Positions 24,859-33,405 are shown, counted from the first letter of the stretch. The stretch: 64,000 nucleotides of DNA from CAZAYP01 sp964489425 [NCBI: uncultured Verrucomicrobiota bacterium] (GCA_964489425.1 CAZAYP010000024.1:1-64000); one strand, 5' to 3'. The notes: generated by a model not told the origin, from the letters alone. A program made the numbers and translations.

Positions 24859-25776
24859 TCAAAAATTATAAATGTGGACACCCTGACGGGCAAGTTCCAA
24901 AAATCGAGGCAGGAACAGGTCGGCGCGCGCCAGGGAACAATCCATGCCCAAGAGGGCGCGATGCTCCACAATCGATGCGTCGAGGTGTTTGAGCATGGGC
25001 GCCGGGTTGGTGCGGATGGCCCAGCGGGTGCGCAACACGAAGTGCGGCACGTCAAGCCGGGCGCCCGCATCGTCTTCCACCTGCATGATGTGCGGCGCGG
25101 GCGGATACACGCGCGCCGGGAACGCCTCCCCGAGCATGTCTTCACCGCAGTGAAACATGGTGTTGGTGATGGCCGGTACGCCTAGGCACAGGACCCGCGC
25201 CCGGCACTCGGCGAAACGTGCATACGGCGACAGCGGCCCGGAGGGATACGGCGAACGGTGGTGATCGCCGACCAGGTGCTCGGCCGCCGGGCCCAGCGCG
25301 GCCACGGATCGCATCTGGGCGCTGCGCCGCACGCCGGCCTGGCGCCGGAACAGCTCCGTCACCATGCCCGTGATCGACGGCGTGTCGCGCAGCGAGAACA
25401 CCGGGTTCGCCGCGCCGGGGGGGAACCACGGGAATGCGGGCATGCACAGGGTGCCGGTCAGGCCGAGCATGCGCTGCAGCATGGCGATGAACTGGAACGG
25501 GGTCAGGCCGAACGTCTTGAGCTGGTCCCACGAGCTGTGCACCATCAGCACCGCGCCCGCCGGGATGCCCCAGTCGCAGAGGAAACGCTCGAGGGCTCCC
25601 GCCGTGCGCGCCGGGTCCCGGGCCGCGGCCGGCCGTTGGGCCGACGCTGGCCTGCGTTGCGGCGCCATGCGCCCGCGTGCCCCGCGATAGAGCCTGGCGC
25701 CCAGCAGGTAGAGGCCGGGGAAGCAATACCCGAAGACGCGGACCAGGAAATGCCTGCGAAGGGCGTTCTTGTTCAC
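24859..25776 (-). CDS. AAC(3)-family N-acetyltransferase-like protein
   Basis: 305 residues from GTG 25776, which overlaps the preceding heptosyltransferase-like gene as GTGA. The family hallmark AVLMVHSSWDQLKTF is clear, with GTLCMPAFPWFPPG, RRSAQMRSVAALGP, and HHRSPYPSGPLSPYARF following the usual order of the antibiotic 3-N-acetyltransferase fold. Members outside resistance genes N-acylate sugars or peptides, and this one sits in a polysaccharide operon, so a sugar amine is the likely substrate. A hydrophobic N-terminal stretch (FLVRVFGYCFPGLYLLGARL) may hold it at the membrane. It is not evidence of antibiotic resistance. Confidence 0.85.
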   Translation of the reverse strand: MNKNALRRHFLVRVFGYCFPGLYLLGARLYRGARGRMAPQRRPASAQRPAAARDPARTAGALERFLCDWGIPAGAVLMVHSSWDQLKTFGLTPFQFIAMLQRMLGLTGTLCMPAFPWFPPGAANPVFSLRDTPSITGMVTELFRRQAGVRRSAQMRSVAALGPAAEHLVGDHHRSPYPSGPLSPYARFAECRARVLCLGVPAITNTMFHCGEDMLGEAFPARVYPPAPHIMQVEDDAGARLDVPHFVLRTRWAIRTNPAPMLKHLDASIVEHRALLGMDCSLARADLFLPRFLELARQGVHIYNF

Positions 25777-26840
25777 GGTGCCGGCCGGTCCAGAATCTCT
25801 TGCGCCTTGGCGCACACGGTGTCCGGCGCGATGGCGCGCATGCAGGCGGGGTCCGGGCAGCGCGCTTGCGCGGCCTGCTCGGAAATGTCCCGGTTGCAGG
25901 GGCTGCAGGGCAGGTCCTGGCGCAGCAGGACCACGTTGGGCCCGCGCGGCGCGGTGCGCGCGTAGTCGGTGGGGCCGTACAGCGCGATCAGCGGCCGGCC
26001 CAGGGCATGCGCCAGGTGCATGATGCCGCTGTCATGGGTGATGACCAGGCGCGCGCCGGACAAAACCGCGGCCAGTTCGTTCAGGTTCGTGTTGCCGGCG
26101 GTGTTGATCAGCGCCGGGTGCCGCTCCACCAGCGGCCGGACAAACGCGGCGTATTCAGCCGCGCTGCCCACGGCCACGATGCCCAAGGCCGGCCGGCGGG
26201 CCTGCAGCCGCGCGATCAGGGCGCTGAAGTGGTCCATGGGCCAGCGTTTGGCGGTCGCCACCCCGTTGGCCGCGCCAAACTGGACGCACAGGTATTCCGC
26301 GGGCAGGTTGAACCGCGCCAGATCAACCGGCGCGGGTTTGAGCGCGATGAACGTCTGATAATCCCGCGGCAGCCGCCGCTCAAACAGCTTCTCAACCAGG
26401 TCGAAGTACATATCCGGTTCCCACTCACCGTCCGCGAACGGAACCTGCCGCACGCGGCCACGCCCCAGGCTGCGGTACAGGCGCGCAATCCGCGCGGTGC
26501 GCTGCGGATGCGCGTGGGCCAGGATGCGCCGGGCGTTGGACAGGCACACCAGCAGGTGCAGCCACCCACGCACCGACCCGTAGGGCACGAGCAGCACGTC
26601 GTAATGGCGTTGGTTGAGCCGCCGGAGGATCGCGGCTTTTTCCCGCCACCCGGGCTGGCGGGGAATCTGCTCCATGGCGTGGATCAGCGGGGAGCCGGCC
26701 AATACCTCCAGAGCGCCGGTCTGGTTGTGGCCCACCAGGTCCACCTGCGCCTCCGGGTCATAGCGGTGCAACTGGCGAATCATGGCGGTCTGCTGGATGA
26801 AATTTCCCAGCCCGCTGAAGGCGGTGATGAGGTACTTCAA
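25773..26840 (-). CDS. glycosyltransferase family 9 (heptosyltransferase-like)
   Basis: 355 residues. The GT9 pattern is clear: ITAFSGLGNFIQQTAMIRQL near the N-terminus, and in the C-terminal half KRWPMDHFSALI, VGSAAEYAAF, VITHDSGIMHLAHALGRPLIALYGPTD and a cysteine-rich end (CSPCNRDISEQ, RCPDPACM) seen in many family members. GT9 enzymes transfer heptose or other sugars from ADP- or nucleotide-sugars during LPS core synthesis. The gene follows a GxxExxY repeat unit that separates it from the DegT gene upstream. Confidence 0.93.
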   Translation of the reverse strand: MKYLITAFSGLGNFIQQTAMIRQLHRYDPEAQVDLVGHNQTGALEVLAGSPLIHAMEQIPRQPGWREKAAILRRLNQRHYDVLLVPYGSVRGWLHLLVCLSNARRILAHAHPQRTARIARLYRSLGRGRVRQVPFADGEWEPDMYFDLVEKLFERRLPRDYQTFIALKPAPVDLARFNLPAEYLCVQFGAANGVATAKRWPMDHFSALIARLQARRPALGIVAVGSAAEYAAFVRPLVERHPALINTAGNTNLNELAAVLSGARLVITHDSGIMHLAHALGRPLIALYGPTDYARTAPRGPNVVLLRQDLPCSPCNRDISEQAAQARCPDPACMRAIAPDTVCAKAQEILDRPAP

Positions 26841-26844
26841 ATTG

Positions 26845-27288
26845 TCTCACACAAAGACACAAAGACACCAAGATTCAGTCGAGTTGACCGTGTATGATAC
26901 GGGCTATGCCGTCTTTCATCAGCGCTTCGCCGAAATTCAACAAAAAACCGAGCCGCATGCCTGTCAGTTTCAGATAGGTCAGAACCTGCTTTTTATGCGC
27001 GGGGCTCGTGGTTTCAACCGACTTCAGCTCCAGAATGACCTGATTTTCCACAATAATATCGGCACGAAAACCTTCGTCGAACTGGATGCCATGAAAATTG
27101 ATTGGGATAGGAACTTGTCGTTTCACCCTCAGTCCAGCCCCTTGCAGCATGTGCGCCAGCAACACCTCGTATACGCTCTCCAACAATCCAGGCCCAAGCT
27201 CCGTGTGCAGCTTCACCGCGCAATCCACAATGATTTTGCCTAGTTGATTCTCGGTCATCCCTTCGTGCCTTGGTGTCTTTGTGTGAGA
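26845..27288. mobile_element. GxxExxY gene bracketed by CACAAAGACAC-family inverted repeats
   Basis: A 28-base left arm (26845-26872) and right arm (27261-27288) are inverted copies with 25 of 28 positions complementary by my count; the outer 16 bases (TCTCACACAAAGACAC) are perfect. The arms abut the gene with a two-base gap on each side (stop 26875-26877, start codon ending at 27258). The unit is 444 bases, nearly the same length as the unrelated-repeat unit at 19570-20012 (443 bases). Degenerate or partial copies of this arm occur at 30431, 41722 and 44805. Confidence 0.8.
26875..27258 (-). CDS. GxxExxY family protein (PD-(D/E)XK nuclease-like)
   Basis: 127 residues. The motif is GPGLLESVYE (Glu27, Tyr30), and FRADIIVENQVILELKSVE gives Asp67, Glu77 and Lys79 with the same Asp-x9-Glu-x-Lys spacing as the copy at 19572. 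LTYLKLTGMRLGFLLNFGEALMKDG is the usual C-terminal segment. The two proteins are diverged, so they did not arise by a recent duplication here. The start codon lies directly inside the right repeat arm, and no clear ribosome-binding site is present. Function unknown; a nuclease is predicted from the motif only. Confidence 0.88.
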   Translation of the reverse strand: MTENQLGKIIVDCAVKLHTELGPGLLESVYEVLLAHMLQGAGLRVKRQVPIPINFHGIQFDEGFRADIIVENQVILELKSVETTSPAHKKQVLTYLKLTGMRLGFLLNFGEALMKDGIARIIHGQLD

Positions 27289-28404
27289 TTACTCTGGAAT
27301 CTTTCCCAGAAACTCGCGCACGGCCGCCACCACGTAATCTTGCTGTTTATCGGTCATCTCCGGATACATGGGCAGGGAGAGGATTTCGTCCTGAAACCGG
27401 GCCGCCACCGGGAACTCCTCCGCCTTATGGCCCAAGTATTCATAGGCCTTGAGGAACGGCAGCGCCGTGGGGTAATGGATGGCGGTTTCAATGCCACGCC
27501 GGTTCAGGAACGCCATCAGTTCCGCGCGGCGCGGCACCCGTACGCAGTAAACGTGGAATATGTGCGACGCCCCCGGCCGCGTGCGCGGGGTGACCACCCC
27601 CGGCAGGTCGCGCAGCAGCGCGCTATACCGTTGCGCCAGGTCGGCGCGCCGCCGGTTCCAGCCCGCCAGGTGCGGCAGCTTGACCGAGAGGATGGCCGCC
27701 TGCAGGCCGTCCAGCCGGCTGTTGATGCCCTCGATCTCGTGCTCGTGTTTTTTCAACGACCCGTGGTTGGCGTACTTGCGGCACTGGGCGGCCAGATCGT
27801 CGTCGTCGGTGAGGATACATCCGGCATCCCCATAGGCGCCCAGGTTTTTGCCCGGGTAGAAGCTGAACGTGCTGGCCACGCCAAACCGCCCCACCGGCCG
27901 GCCCTCGAACTCCGCCAAGTGGGCTTGGGCGCAGTCCTCGATCAGGTGCAGCCCGCGGCGCGCGCACAGGTCACAGAGGCGCCCCATGTCGGCGGGCTGG
28001 CCATACAGGTGCACTGGGATGATGGCCTTGGTTCCTGGCGTGATCTTGGCCTCGATCAGGTCGGTGTTGAGGTGAAAGTAATCAGGATCAATGTCCACGA
28101 ACACCGGCCGCGCCCCGGCCTGGGTGATGGTTTCGGATGTGGAAATCCAGCTGGAGGCCGAGGTGATCACCTCGGCGCCCGGCCCGATGCCAAGCATCTT
28201 GAGCACGATGTAGATCGCGTCCGTGCCGTTGGCGCAGCTCACGCAGTGGCGCGCCCCGTTGGCCGCCGCGAACTCTTCCTCGAACTGCCGCACGCGCGGG
28301 CCGCGGATGAAGGCCGTGTCCTTGATCACCCCGCGGATCGCAGCATCGATATCTTTTTTAATGGTTTTATACTGGGCGTGCAAATCTACGAAAGGAACGT
28401 GCAT
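27289..28404 (-). CDS. DegT/DnrJ/EryC1/StrS sugar aminotransferase (WbpE/FdtB-like)
   Basis: 371 residues. SCANGTDAIYIVLKML, IIPVHLYGQPADM, LIEDCAQAHLAEF and TFSFYPGKNLGAYGDAGCI (PLP-Lys186) are family marks; the FYPGKNLGAYGDAG variant is the one found in 3-amino sugar-forming aminotransferases such as WbpE, FdtB and QdtB, from memory. It should aminate a 3-keto sugar nucleotide. The next gene is a QdtC/WbpD-like N-acyltransferase, the normal partner for such an enzyme, separated from it by a palindromic repeat element. The stop codon abuts the right arm of the GxxExxY unit, so that unit was inserted directly downstream of the gene. Confidence 0.92.
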   Translation of the reverse strand: MHVPFVDLHAQYKTIKKDIDAAIRGVIKDTAFIRGPRVRQFEEEFAAANGARHCVSCANGTDAIYIVLKMLGIGPGAEVITSASSWISTSETITQAGARPVFVDIDPDYFHLNTDLIEAKITPGTKAIIPVHLYGQPADMGRLCDLCARRGLHLIEDCAQAHLAEFEGRPVGRFGVASTFSFYPGKNLGAYGDAGCILTDDDDLAAQCRKYANHGSLKKHEHEIEGINSRLDGLQAAILSVKLPHLAGWNRRRADLAQRYSALLRDLPGVVTPRTRPGASHIFHVYCVRVPRRAELMAFLNRRGIETAIHYPTALPFLKAYEYLGHKAEEFPVAARFQDEILSLPMYPEMTDKQQDYVVAAVREFLGKIPE

Positions 28405-28428
28405 GGTTGGCTCCGGATCGGATTAGTT

Positions 28429-28514
28429 GACTACGAATCGCACGAATCACGCGAATCAGAAGATAGCCTTGCGTGAAACCTCTGTATTCGTTCGATTCGC
28501 GCTATTCGTAGTTT
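28429..28514. repeat. empty inverted-repeat element, ACTACGAATC family
   Basis: Arms at 28429-28456 and 28486-28514 face each other across a 29-base centre; outer ends are GACTACGAATCG and CTATTCGTAGTTT. The element occupies nearly all of the gap between the acyltransferase and aminotransferase genes of one biosynthetic pair. It is the same size (86 bases) as the element at 17792. Confidence 0.8.
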
Positions 28515-28528
28515 CCTTCTGGTTTGCT

Positions 28529-28999
28529 TCAAGTCAGCTTTCGCAGCAGCCGCGCGGGGTTGCCGACGTAGATACCCTTCTCCAGTAAATCCCGGGTCAC
28601 CACCGCTCCGGCGCCGACCACCACCCCGTCCGCGATGGTTACCGGCAGGATCGTGGCATTGGTGCCGATGGCCACTCCGGCGCCCACCACGGTCGGCTTC
28701 CACAACTCGCGCTGGCGCATGGCCGGCCCGCCGATGGCGAAGGGATCGTTGATGAACTTGGCGCCGTGGGATACGAACGAGTCGTCGCCAATCGTCACCA
28801 TGTCGCAGATGAACGCATGCGACTGGATGCGGCAGCGTTTCCCAATGCGGGCGCCGCGCTGGATTTCCACGAAGGGGCCAATGGAGCTGTCGTCGCCGAT
28901 GATGCAACCGTAAAGGTTGACCGGCTTGACGATCTTCACGTTGCGGCCGAACTCCACGTCTACAATCGCGGCCTCGCGCAGGATGGGTTCGTTAGTCAT
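28529..28999 (-). CDS. WbpD/QdtC-like nucleotide-sugar N-acyltransferase
   Basis: 156 residues from ATG 28999, preceded by a strong GGGAGG seven bases away; the open frame to 29197 overlaps the upstream gene and is not domain-like. It is a left-handed beta-helix: VEFGRNVKIVKPVNLYGCIIGDDSSIGPFVEIQ, ARIGKRCRIQSHAFICDMVTIGDDSFVSHGAKFIND, ending VGNPARLLRKL. SHGAKFINDPF is the loop that in WbpD/QdtC relatives carries the active-site region. It should acetylate or otherwise acylate the 3-amino group introduced by the DegT enzyme at 27289. Its start overlaps the upstream gene stop by four bases. Confidence 0.92.
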   Translation of the reverse strand: MTNEPILREAAIVDVEFGRNVKIVKPVNLYGCIIGDDSSIGPFVEIQRGARIGKRCRIQSHAFICDMVTIGDDSFVSHGAKFINDPFAIGGPAMRQRELWKPTVVGAGVAIGTNATILPVTIADGVVVGAGAVVTRDLLEKGIYVGNPARLLRKLT

Positions 29000-30387
29000 G
29001 CGGTCCTCCCGGCAGGGTGTTCGGCGATCACGCGCTGGATCTCGTCGAAGGCCCGCTGGCAGCGGGACGGTCCGCCGGCGGGCGGCGGCACGTCCCACAT
29101 CTCTAGGACCCGTCGGCGTTCGGCCCGGTGCAGGGCCGGGTTGTCCAGGTACGCGCGGACAGCCTGGCCCACCTCCTCGCGGCTGTCGGCCATCCATGCG
29201 GCGCCTGATTGGACGATGGGCTTGTATACTTCGCGCTCGTACCCCACCCGGTACGAGTAGCCCAGGGCGCTGATTTCGCCGTAGTCGTAATTCAAATTGA
29301 CCACCGGCTTGTCAAAGTGGAACGCCTCGACCACCAGCATGGAGCAGATGGTCACGATGACGTCCACGTTGGCCAGCACGTCCAGCCAGGCCAGGTCGGT
29401 CGGGCGCAGGTCGGTCCCGGCGCCGTCCGGCTCGGGAAGGTTGAGGCGCACGCAGGGATGCTGAGCATAATCCTGGAGATACTGCTTGGCGAGCGGGCTC
29501 CAGGTGTTGTTCGGCCGCAACAGGAGGATGACCTTGCCCAGCTTGCCGGCCTGGATGTCCGCCACCAGTTCCGCCAGGATGCGCGGCTCGGGCTTCACCA
29601 GGATGTCCTGGTTGGTGGGAAAGAGCAGCACGCGGTGGTCGGCCGGTATGTTGAAGCGGGTCCTGAAGTCGGCGGGTGACATCGCCGGCCGGGCGGTTTC
29701 CAGCCGGATCATGCCGACCGTGGCCAGCTGGTCGTCCCGGAACCCGTACAAATCCCGGGCCAGGGTGTTCATGGCCGGCCCCCAGCTCATCACGCGCTGG
29801 AACGGGAAGGTGAACTCTCCGTTGCGGGAGAAGTTGTCCCACGACGACGGGAACAGCACCAGCGGTGTGCGGCTTGACTGGGCGCTGTACTGGAAGGCGT
29901 AGCTGTCGAGCAGCCGCGTGGGCGCAGTGGCAATGGCCAGGGCCGGCCGTTCCGCCCGGAACAGGTTTTCGTAGTAAGGGTCGCGGAACAGGCGTTGCAG
30001 GCGCGGGTTGACCCGGTCCCACCCGCCGGCCAGGCGGGTGGCATGGTAGGCCAGCTGGCAGGCGCGGAAGGAGTGCTTGAAATAGGGCTTCTTGATCATG
30101 ATGTTGAAGCGGCCGATCGGCTGGCCGGCCAGCCGGAAATCCGCATGCAGGGCGCTGTAGCGGACGTAGAACTTGCGCAGCCACGACCCGATCCTTCCGC
30201 CGGCCGGCGCGGGACTGGGCAACATCGTTACCGCCGGGCCGCCGTAGCGTTCCCGGAACTCCGCCGCGGCATGGTACGGGCTGAGCAACACGATCCGGTA
30301 CCGATCCCGGAGCATGGCATACAGCGGCGTGTCCAGGAAATACTTCACCGAACGGCCGATGGGGATGGATATCAGGATGGTCTGCAT
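28996..30387 (-). CDS. glycosyltransferase-like GT-B protein of unassigned family
   Basis: 463 residues from ATG 30387 (MQTILISIPIGRSVKYFLDTPLYAML); the frame is open to 30513 but the extension covers a repeat fragment. The pattern looks like a GT-B fold of the CDP-glycerol/UDP-GlcNAc-epimerase-like class: TPLVLFPSSWDNFSRNGEFTF, HRVLLFPTNQDILVKPEPRIL, a VILLLRPNNTWSPL strand, LANVDVIVTICSMLVVEAFHFDKPVVNLNYD (a donor-site-like segment) and a C-terminal helix. I do not recognise the exact family. The gene lies in the middle of the 3-amino-sugar and nonulosonate genes, so a glycosyltransferase is the best guess. Confidence 0.7.
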   Translation of the reverse strand: MQTILISIPIGRSVKYFLDTPLYAMLRDRYRIVLLSPYHAAAEFRERYGGPAVTMLPSPAPAGGRIGSWLRKFYVRYSALHADFRLAGQPIGRFNIMIKKPYFKHSFRACQLAYHATRLAGGWDRVNPRLQRLFRDPYYENLFRAERPALAIATAPTRLLDSYAFQYSAQSSRTPLVLFPSSWDNFSRNGEFTFPFQRVMSWGPAMNTLARDLYGFRDDQLATVGMIRLETARPAMSPADFRTRFNIPADHRVLLFPTNQDILVKPEPRILAELVADIQAGKLGKVILLLRPNNTWSPLAKQYLQDYAQHPCVRLNLPEPDGAGTDLRPTDLAWLDVLANVDVIVTICSMLVVEAFHFDKPVVNLNYDYGEISALGYSYRVGYEREVYKPIVQSGAAWMADSREEVGQAVRAYLDNPALHRAERRRVLEMWDVPPPAGGPSRCQRAFDEIQRVIAEHPAGRTA

Positions 30388-30430
30388 CAGGTCAGAAACC
30401 GTTCCGACGGCCTGCGGCCGGCCGCTCGGG

Positions 30431-30453
30431 CCTTCGTGTTTTTGTGTGAGAAA
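30431..30453. repeat. solo arm of the CACAAAGACAC-type repeat
   Basis: In the 122-base gap upstream of the gene starting at 30387, the plus strand reads CCTTCGTGTTTTTGTGTGAG and a few more bases, the same form as the right arm at 27261. No partner arm is visible nearby. Nothing else is recognisable in the gap. Confidence 0.6.
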
Positions 30454-30509
30454 GGTCGGGGCATGGGCATCCAGCCTCATAAGGATCTCTCCGTGCGCCG
30501 GCAGCCCGC

Positions 30510-31172
30510 TCACTCTTTAATGAGGTAGGACGGATTGGCGCAAAACGGCAGCTTGCGGATCAGGACGTGCTGCCCCTGGAAATAGTCATCCACGGCCTTG
30601 GTTTCGCCGGGAAATGAACCGTAGTCGTCGAGCACCAGCACCCCGCCCGTCGCCAGGCGCGGGTACAGGTGTTCCAAGATCGCGGCGGATGGCTCGTAGA
30701 TGTCCGTGTCCAGGTGCAACAGCGCGATTTTCAGCTCGGGGTGCTCCTGCACATACTTGGGCACCGTGGCGCAGATGTCGCCGGCGACCAGCTCGACATT
30801 GCGGTCGCAGCGCTTGTGCGCCAGCACCTGCATCAGCTGGTCCACGGCGATGCTCTGGTTGCCGGCCTCGCGGATGAACCGGGCCCGCTTGGCCTGGTCC
30901 GGCGCAAACGCCGTTTCCGGGAACGGGCCGAACATGTCGAACCCGATGATTTTGCGGGCCTGGGCGCTGGCGAACAGGTCGCGGAACATGGCGAAGCGCG
31001 CCAGGGAGGCGCCCTTGAACACGCCGCATTCCACGATCGCGCCGGGAGCGCCGGCGGACAATTTGAACAACTCGTAGTGGGCGAGAACCTTGGCCATGCG
31101 CGAACTGTCACACGCAAGGTAGAAGTTGTTTTCCCACTCGAAATCTCGACTGAAATCCGGCAGGTCAATCAT
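30510..31172 (-). CDS. TylF/MycF-like sugar O-methyltransferase
   Basis: 220 residues. AIVECGVFKGASLARFA is motif I; IIGFDMFGPFPET, then IALLHLDTDIYEPSAAILEHLYPRLATGGVLVLDDYGSFPGETKAVDDYF is the TylF/MycF signature with the Mg2+-binding Asp residues. It should use S-adenosylmethionine to O-methylate a sugar hydroxyl. It begins five bases after the NeuC-like epimerase gene, so a nonulosonate or a derived sugar may be the target. Length matches the family. Confidence 0.93.
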   Translation of the reverse strand: MIDLPDFSRDFEWENNFYLACDSSRMAKVLAHYELFKLSAGAPGAIVECGVFKGASLARFAMFRDLFASAQARKIIGFDMFGPFPETAFAPDQAKRARFIREAGNQSIAVDQLMQVLAHKRCDRNVELVAGDICATVPKYVQEHPELKIALLHLDTDIYEPSAAILEHLYPRLATGGVLVLDDYGSFPGETKAVDDYFQGQHVLIRKLPFCANPSYLIKE

Positions 31173-31177
31173 GGGCG

Positions 31178-32362
31178 TCAGGCTCCCGGGGTGGTGTTCA
31201 ACTCGCGCGGCGCAGGTGCGGAAAGATCACGAAACTGTTTTTGACGGGAGACTTGCCAGAGCCGGGGATGGCGCAAGGCGTCCATAAAGCGCGCGGCGCT
31301 CTTCCCGTCCCCGAAATACAGGGACGGCGGCGTAGCCGGGTGAATGTTGTTGAGCGCGGCCCGGATGTCGGCCCGGATGTCGGCGACGTTGAGGATCGAG
31401 GCGTGGTGGTACCGGTTGAGCTGGCGCGAGCCGATGTTGATGGTGGGCACGCCGTACACCGGCGCCTCGCGGATGCCGGCGCTGGAGTTGCCGACGATGC
31501 AGCGCGCGTGTTTGAGCAGGGACAGGAAGTACTCGAAGCGCATGGACGGCAACAGGCGAAACCGCGGTAGTTCCGCCAGGGGCTGCAGGGTTTCGAGAAT
31601 GACTTCGCTGCCCCGGTCGTTGTTCGGATAGATCACCACGAAGTTTTGCCCGGCTTCCGTCACCGCCCCCACGGCGGCCTGGATGTGCTCCCGCAACCGG
31701 TCCACCTCCGTGGTCACGGGGTGATACACGAATATCGAATAGGTGTCGAACCCGATGTCGTAGTGCCGCCGCACCTCGTCCAGCGTGGGCAGGTCGGGCC
31801 CCAGCATGATGTCGATGTCGGGCGAGCCCATCACGTAGACGGTGTCGGGAATCTCGCCCATCTGGACCAGGCGGTTCTTGGCGTCCGCGTTGGACACGAA
31901 ATGCAGGTGGGAGAGCTTGGTGATCGCGTGCCGCATCAGCTCGTCCACCGTGCCGGACAGTTCGCCGCCCTCGATGTGGGCCACGCGGATGTTGGTCAGC
32001 GCGCCCACCGTGGCGCCGGCCAGCGCCTCCACGCGGTCGCCGTGCACCACGACCAGGTCGGGCTGGAACTCGCGCACGTAGTGGCCCAGGCCCTGGATGG
32101 TGCTCGCCAGCACGTAATCCATCTGGTCGTGCAGCTGCGCGTCCTGGTTGATGTAGCAGTACAGGTGGTCAAAGCCGGCCCGCTGGATCTCGGTCAGCGT
32201 CAAGCCGTAGCGCGACAAGAGGTGCATGCCGGTGACGAAGATCTGGTGGTCGAAGTCCGGCGCGTCCTTAACCCGCTGAATCAACGGTTTGAGCTTGCCG
32301 AAATCGGCGCGCGTGCCGGTGATGAACAGGATTTTTTTCGGGGCTGCGGGCGCCGGGTTCAT
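31178..32362 (-). CDS. neuC: hydrolysing UDP-GlcNAc 2-epimerase, NeuC type
   Basis: 394 residues. Features of the hydrolysing NeuC/LegG type: KILFITGTRADFGKLKPLI near the N-terminus, PDLVVVHGDRVEALAGATVGALTNIRVAHIEGGELSGTVDE (the conserved Glu/Gly-Gly region), HFVSNADAKNRLVQMGE and IVGNSSAGIREAPVYGVPTINIG. It converts a UDP-N-acylated sugar to the free mannosamine-type sugar and UDP, the first committed step toward a nonulosonic acid. It overlaps the NeuB gene by four bases (ATGA), so the two steps are coupled. The acyl pattern of the substrate, hence sialic versus legionaminic-type product, cannot be determined. Confidence 0.9.
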   Translation of the reverse strand: MNPAPAAPKKILFITGTRADFGKLKPLIQRVKDAPDFDHQIFVTGMHLLSRYGLTLTEIQRAGFDHLYCYINQDAQLHDQMDYVLASTIQGLGHYVREFQPDLVVVHGDRVEALAGATVGALTNIRVAHIEGGELSGTVDELMRHAITKLSHLHFVSNADAKNRLVQMGEIPDTVYVMGSPDIDIMLGPDLPTLDEVRRHYDIGFDTYSIFVYHPVTTEVDRLREHIQAAVGAVTEAGQNFVVIYPNNDRGSEVILETLQPLAELPRFRLLPSMRFEYFLSLLKHARCIVGNSSAGIREAPVYGVPTINIGSRQLNRYHHASILNVADIRADIRAALNNIHPATPPSLYFGDGKSAARFMDALRHPRLWQVSRQKQFRDLSAPAPRELNTTPGA

Positions 32363-33405
32363 CGGGCATCCTCCTCAAGATCCGTCCAGTCCACCTGCGC
32401 ATTCGCCGGCAGGCGCCGCCGGGCTTTCCGGCCCAGCACCCGCTCGTAGTCCACGGCCTTGATGGGTCCGGTGCCGGGCCGTTTGACCCACAGGTTGTCC
32501 CGGGTCAGCGTGGCGCCCGCGGCCACCTCCTGGAGGGTCACCACGCAAGCGTAGGCGAAGTCGATGGTGGGCTGCTCCTCGCGCAGGATGGTCTTGGATC
32601 CGCCCAGGGCCGCGAACACCGCGCGCGATCCCGCGACCAGATCTTTCAACTCGGCCGGGTCCATGGAGATCGGCACGTCCGGCCCGGGCCAGGTCTTGTC
32701 GGACGTAAAATGCTTCTCCAGCAGCCTCGCGCCCAGGGCCACCGCCGCCAGGCAGGTGTAGTTGCCCAGCGAGTGGTCGCTCAAGCCTAACACCGCGTCG
32801 GGGAAGCTCCGGGCCAGGTCGGCCAGCGCGCCGAGGCGCACCTTGTTGTAGGGCGTGGGGTACATGGAGGTGCAGTGCATCAGGGCGTACGGCACGCGGG
32901 CTGCCCGCAGGATTTCAACGGCCGGCTGGATCGAGGCCAGGTCGTTCATGCCCGTGCTCAAGATCACCGGCCGGCCGTATGCGGCCACGTGCCGGATCAG
33001 CGGGTAGTTGTTGCATTCGCCCGAGCCGATCTTGTAGGCCGTCACATCCAGGGCATGGAGCCGCTCGGCCGCGGCCCGCGAGAAGGGCGTGCAGAGGTAA
33101 ATCAGACCCTTGGCCTCCACGTAAGCCTTCAGCCGGCGCTCCTCGTCCTCGCTGAGCGCGCAGCGCTTCATGATGTCCCAGATAGACTCGCGGGCGTTGC
33201 CCGGGATGACGTCGTTGGGGATCATCTCGTCCTCGATCACGTGCGACTGGAACTTGACGCACTCGCAGCCGGCGGCCATGGCGTCGTCCACCATGCGCAC
33301 GGCCTTGGCGTAGTCGCCCTCGTGGTTGATGCCGATCTCGGCCATCACCAGCGGCGGGTGGTCCGCGCCCACGACGCGCGCGCCCAAACGGATTTCCGGT
33401 TTCAT
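32359..33405 (-). CDS. neuB: nonulosonic acid synthase, NeuB type (first of three)
   Basis: 348 residues. The NeuB domain: PPLVMAEIGINHEGDYAKA, CVKFQSHVIEDEM, IYLCTPFSRAAAERL, YKIGSGECNNYPLI, VILSTGMND, LMHCTSMYPTPYNKV, LGLSDHSLGNY and LLEKHFTSDKTWPGPD (metal-binding His). The C-terminal end is a SAF domain (LTRDNLWVKRPGTGPI). It condenses an N-acylated mannosamine-type sugar with phosphoenolpyruvate. Its CTP transferase and epimerase partners flank it (34246, 31178). It differs clearly from the copies at 47101 and 54520, which are about as far from each other. Confidence 0.92.
   Translation of the reverse strand: MKPEIRLGARVVGADHPPLVMAEIGINHEGDYAKAVRMVDDAMAAGCECVKFQSHVIEDEMIPNDVIPGNARESIWDIMKRCALSEDEERRLKAYVEAKGLIYLCTPFSRAAAERLHALDVTAYKIGSGECNNYPLIRHVAAYGRPVILSTGMNDLASIQPAVEILRAARVPYALMHCTSMYPTPYNKVRLGALADLARSFPDAVLGLSDHSLGNYTCLAAVALGARLLEKHFTSDKTWPGPDVPISMDPAELKDLVAGSRAVFAALGGSKTILREEQPTIDFAYACVVTLQEVAAGATLTRDNLWVKRPGTGPIKAVDYERVLGRKARRRLPANAQVDWTDLEEDAR

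Noticed and set aside
24859-25776. aminoglycoside resistance gene
   Set aside because: The AAC(3) fold is recognisable, but the gene lies inside a polysaccharide operon with GTGA overlap and no resistance context; sugar N-acylation is more likely.
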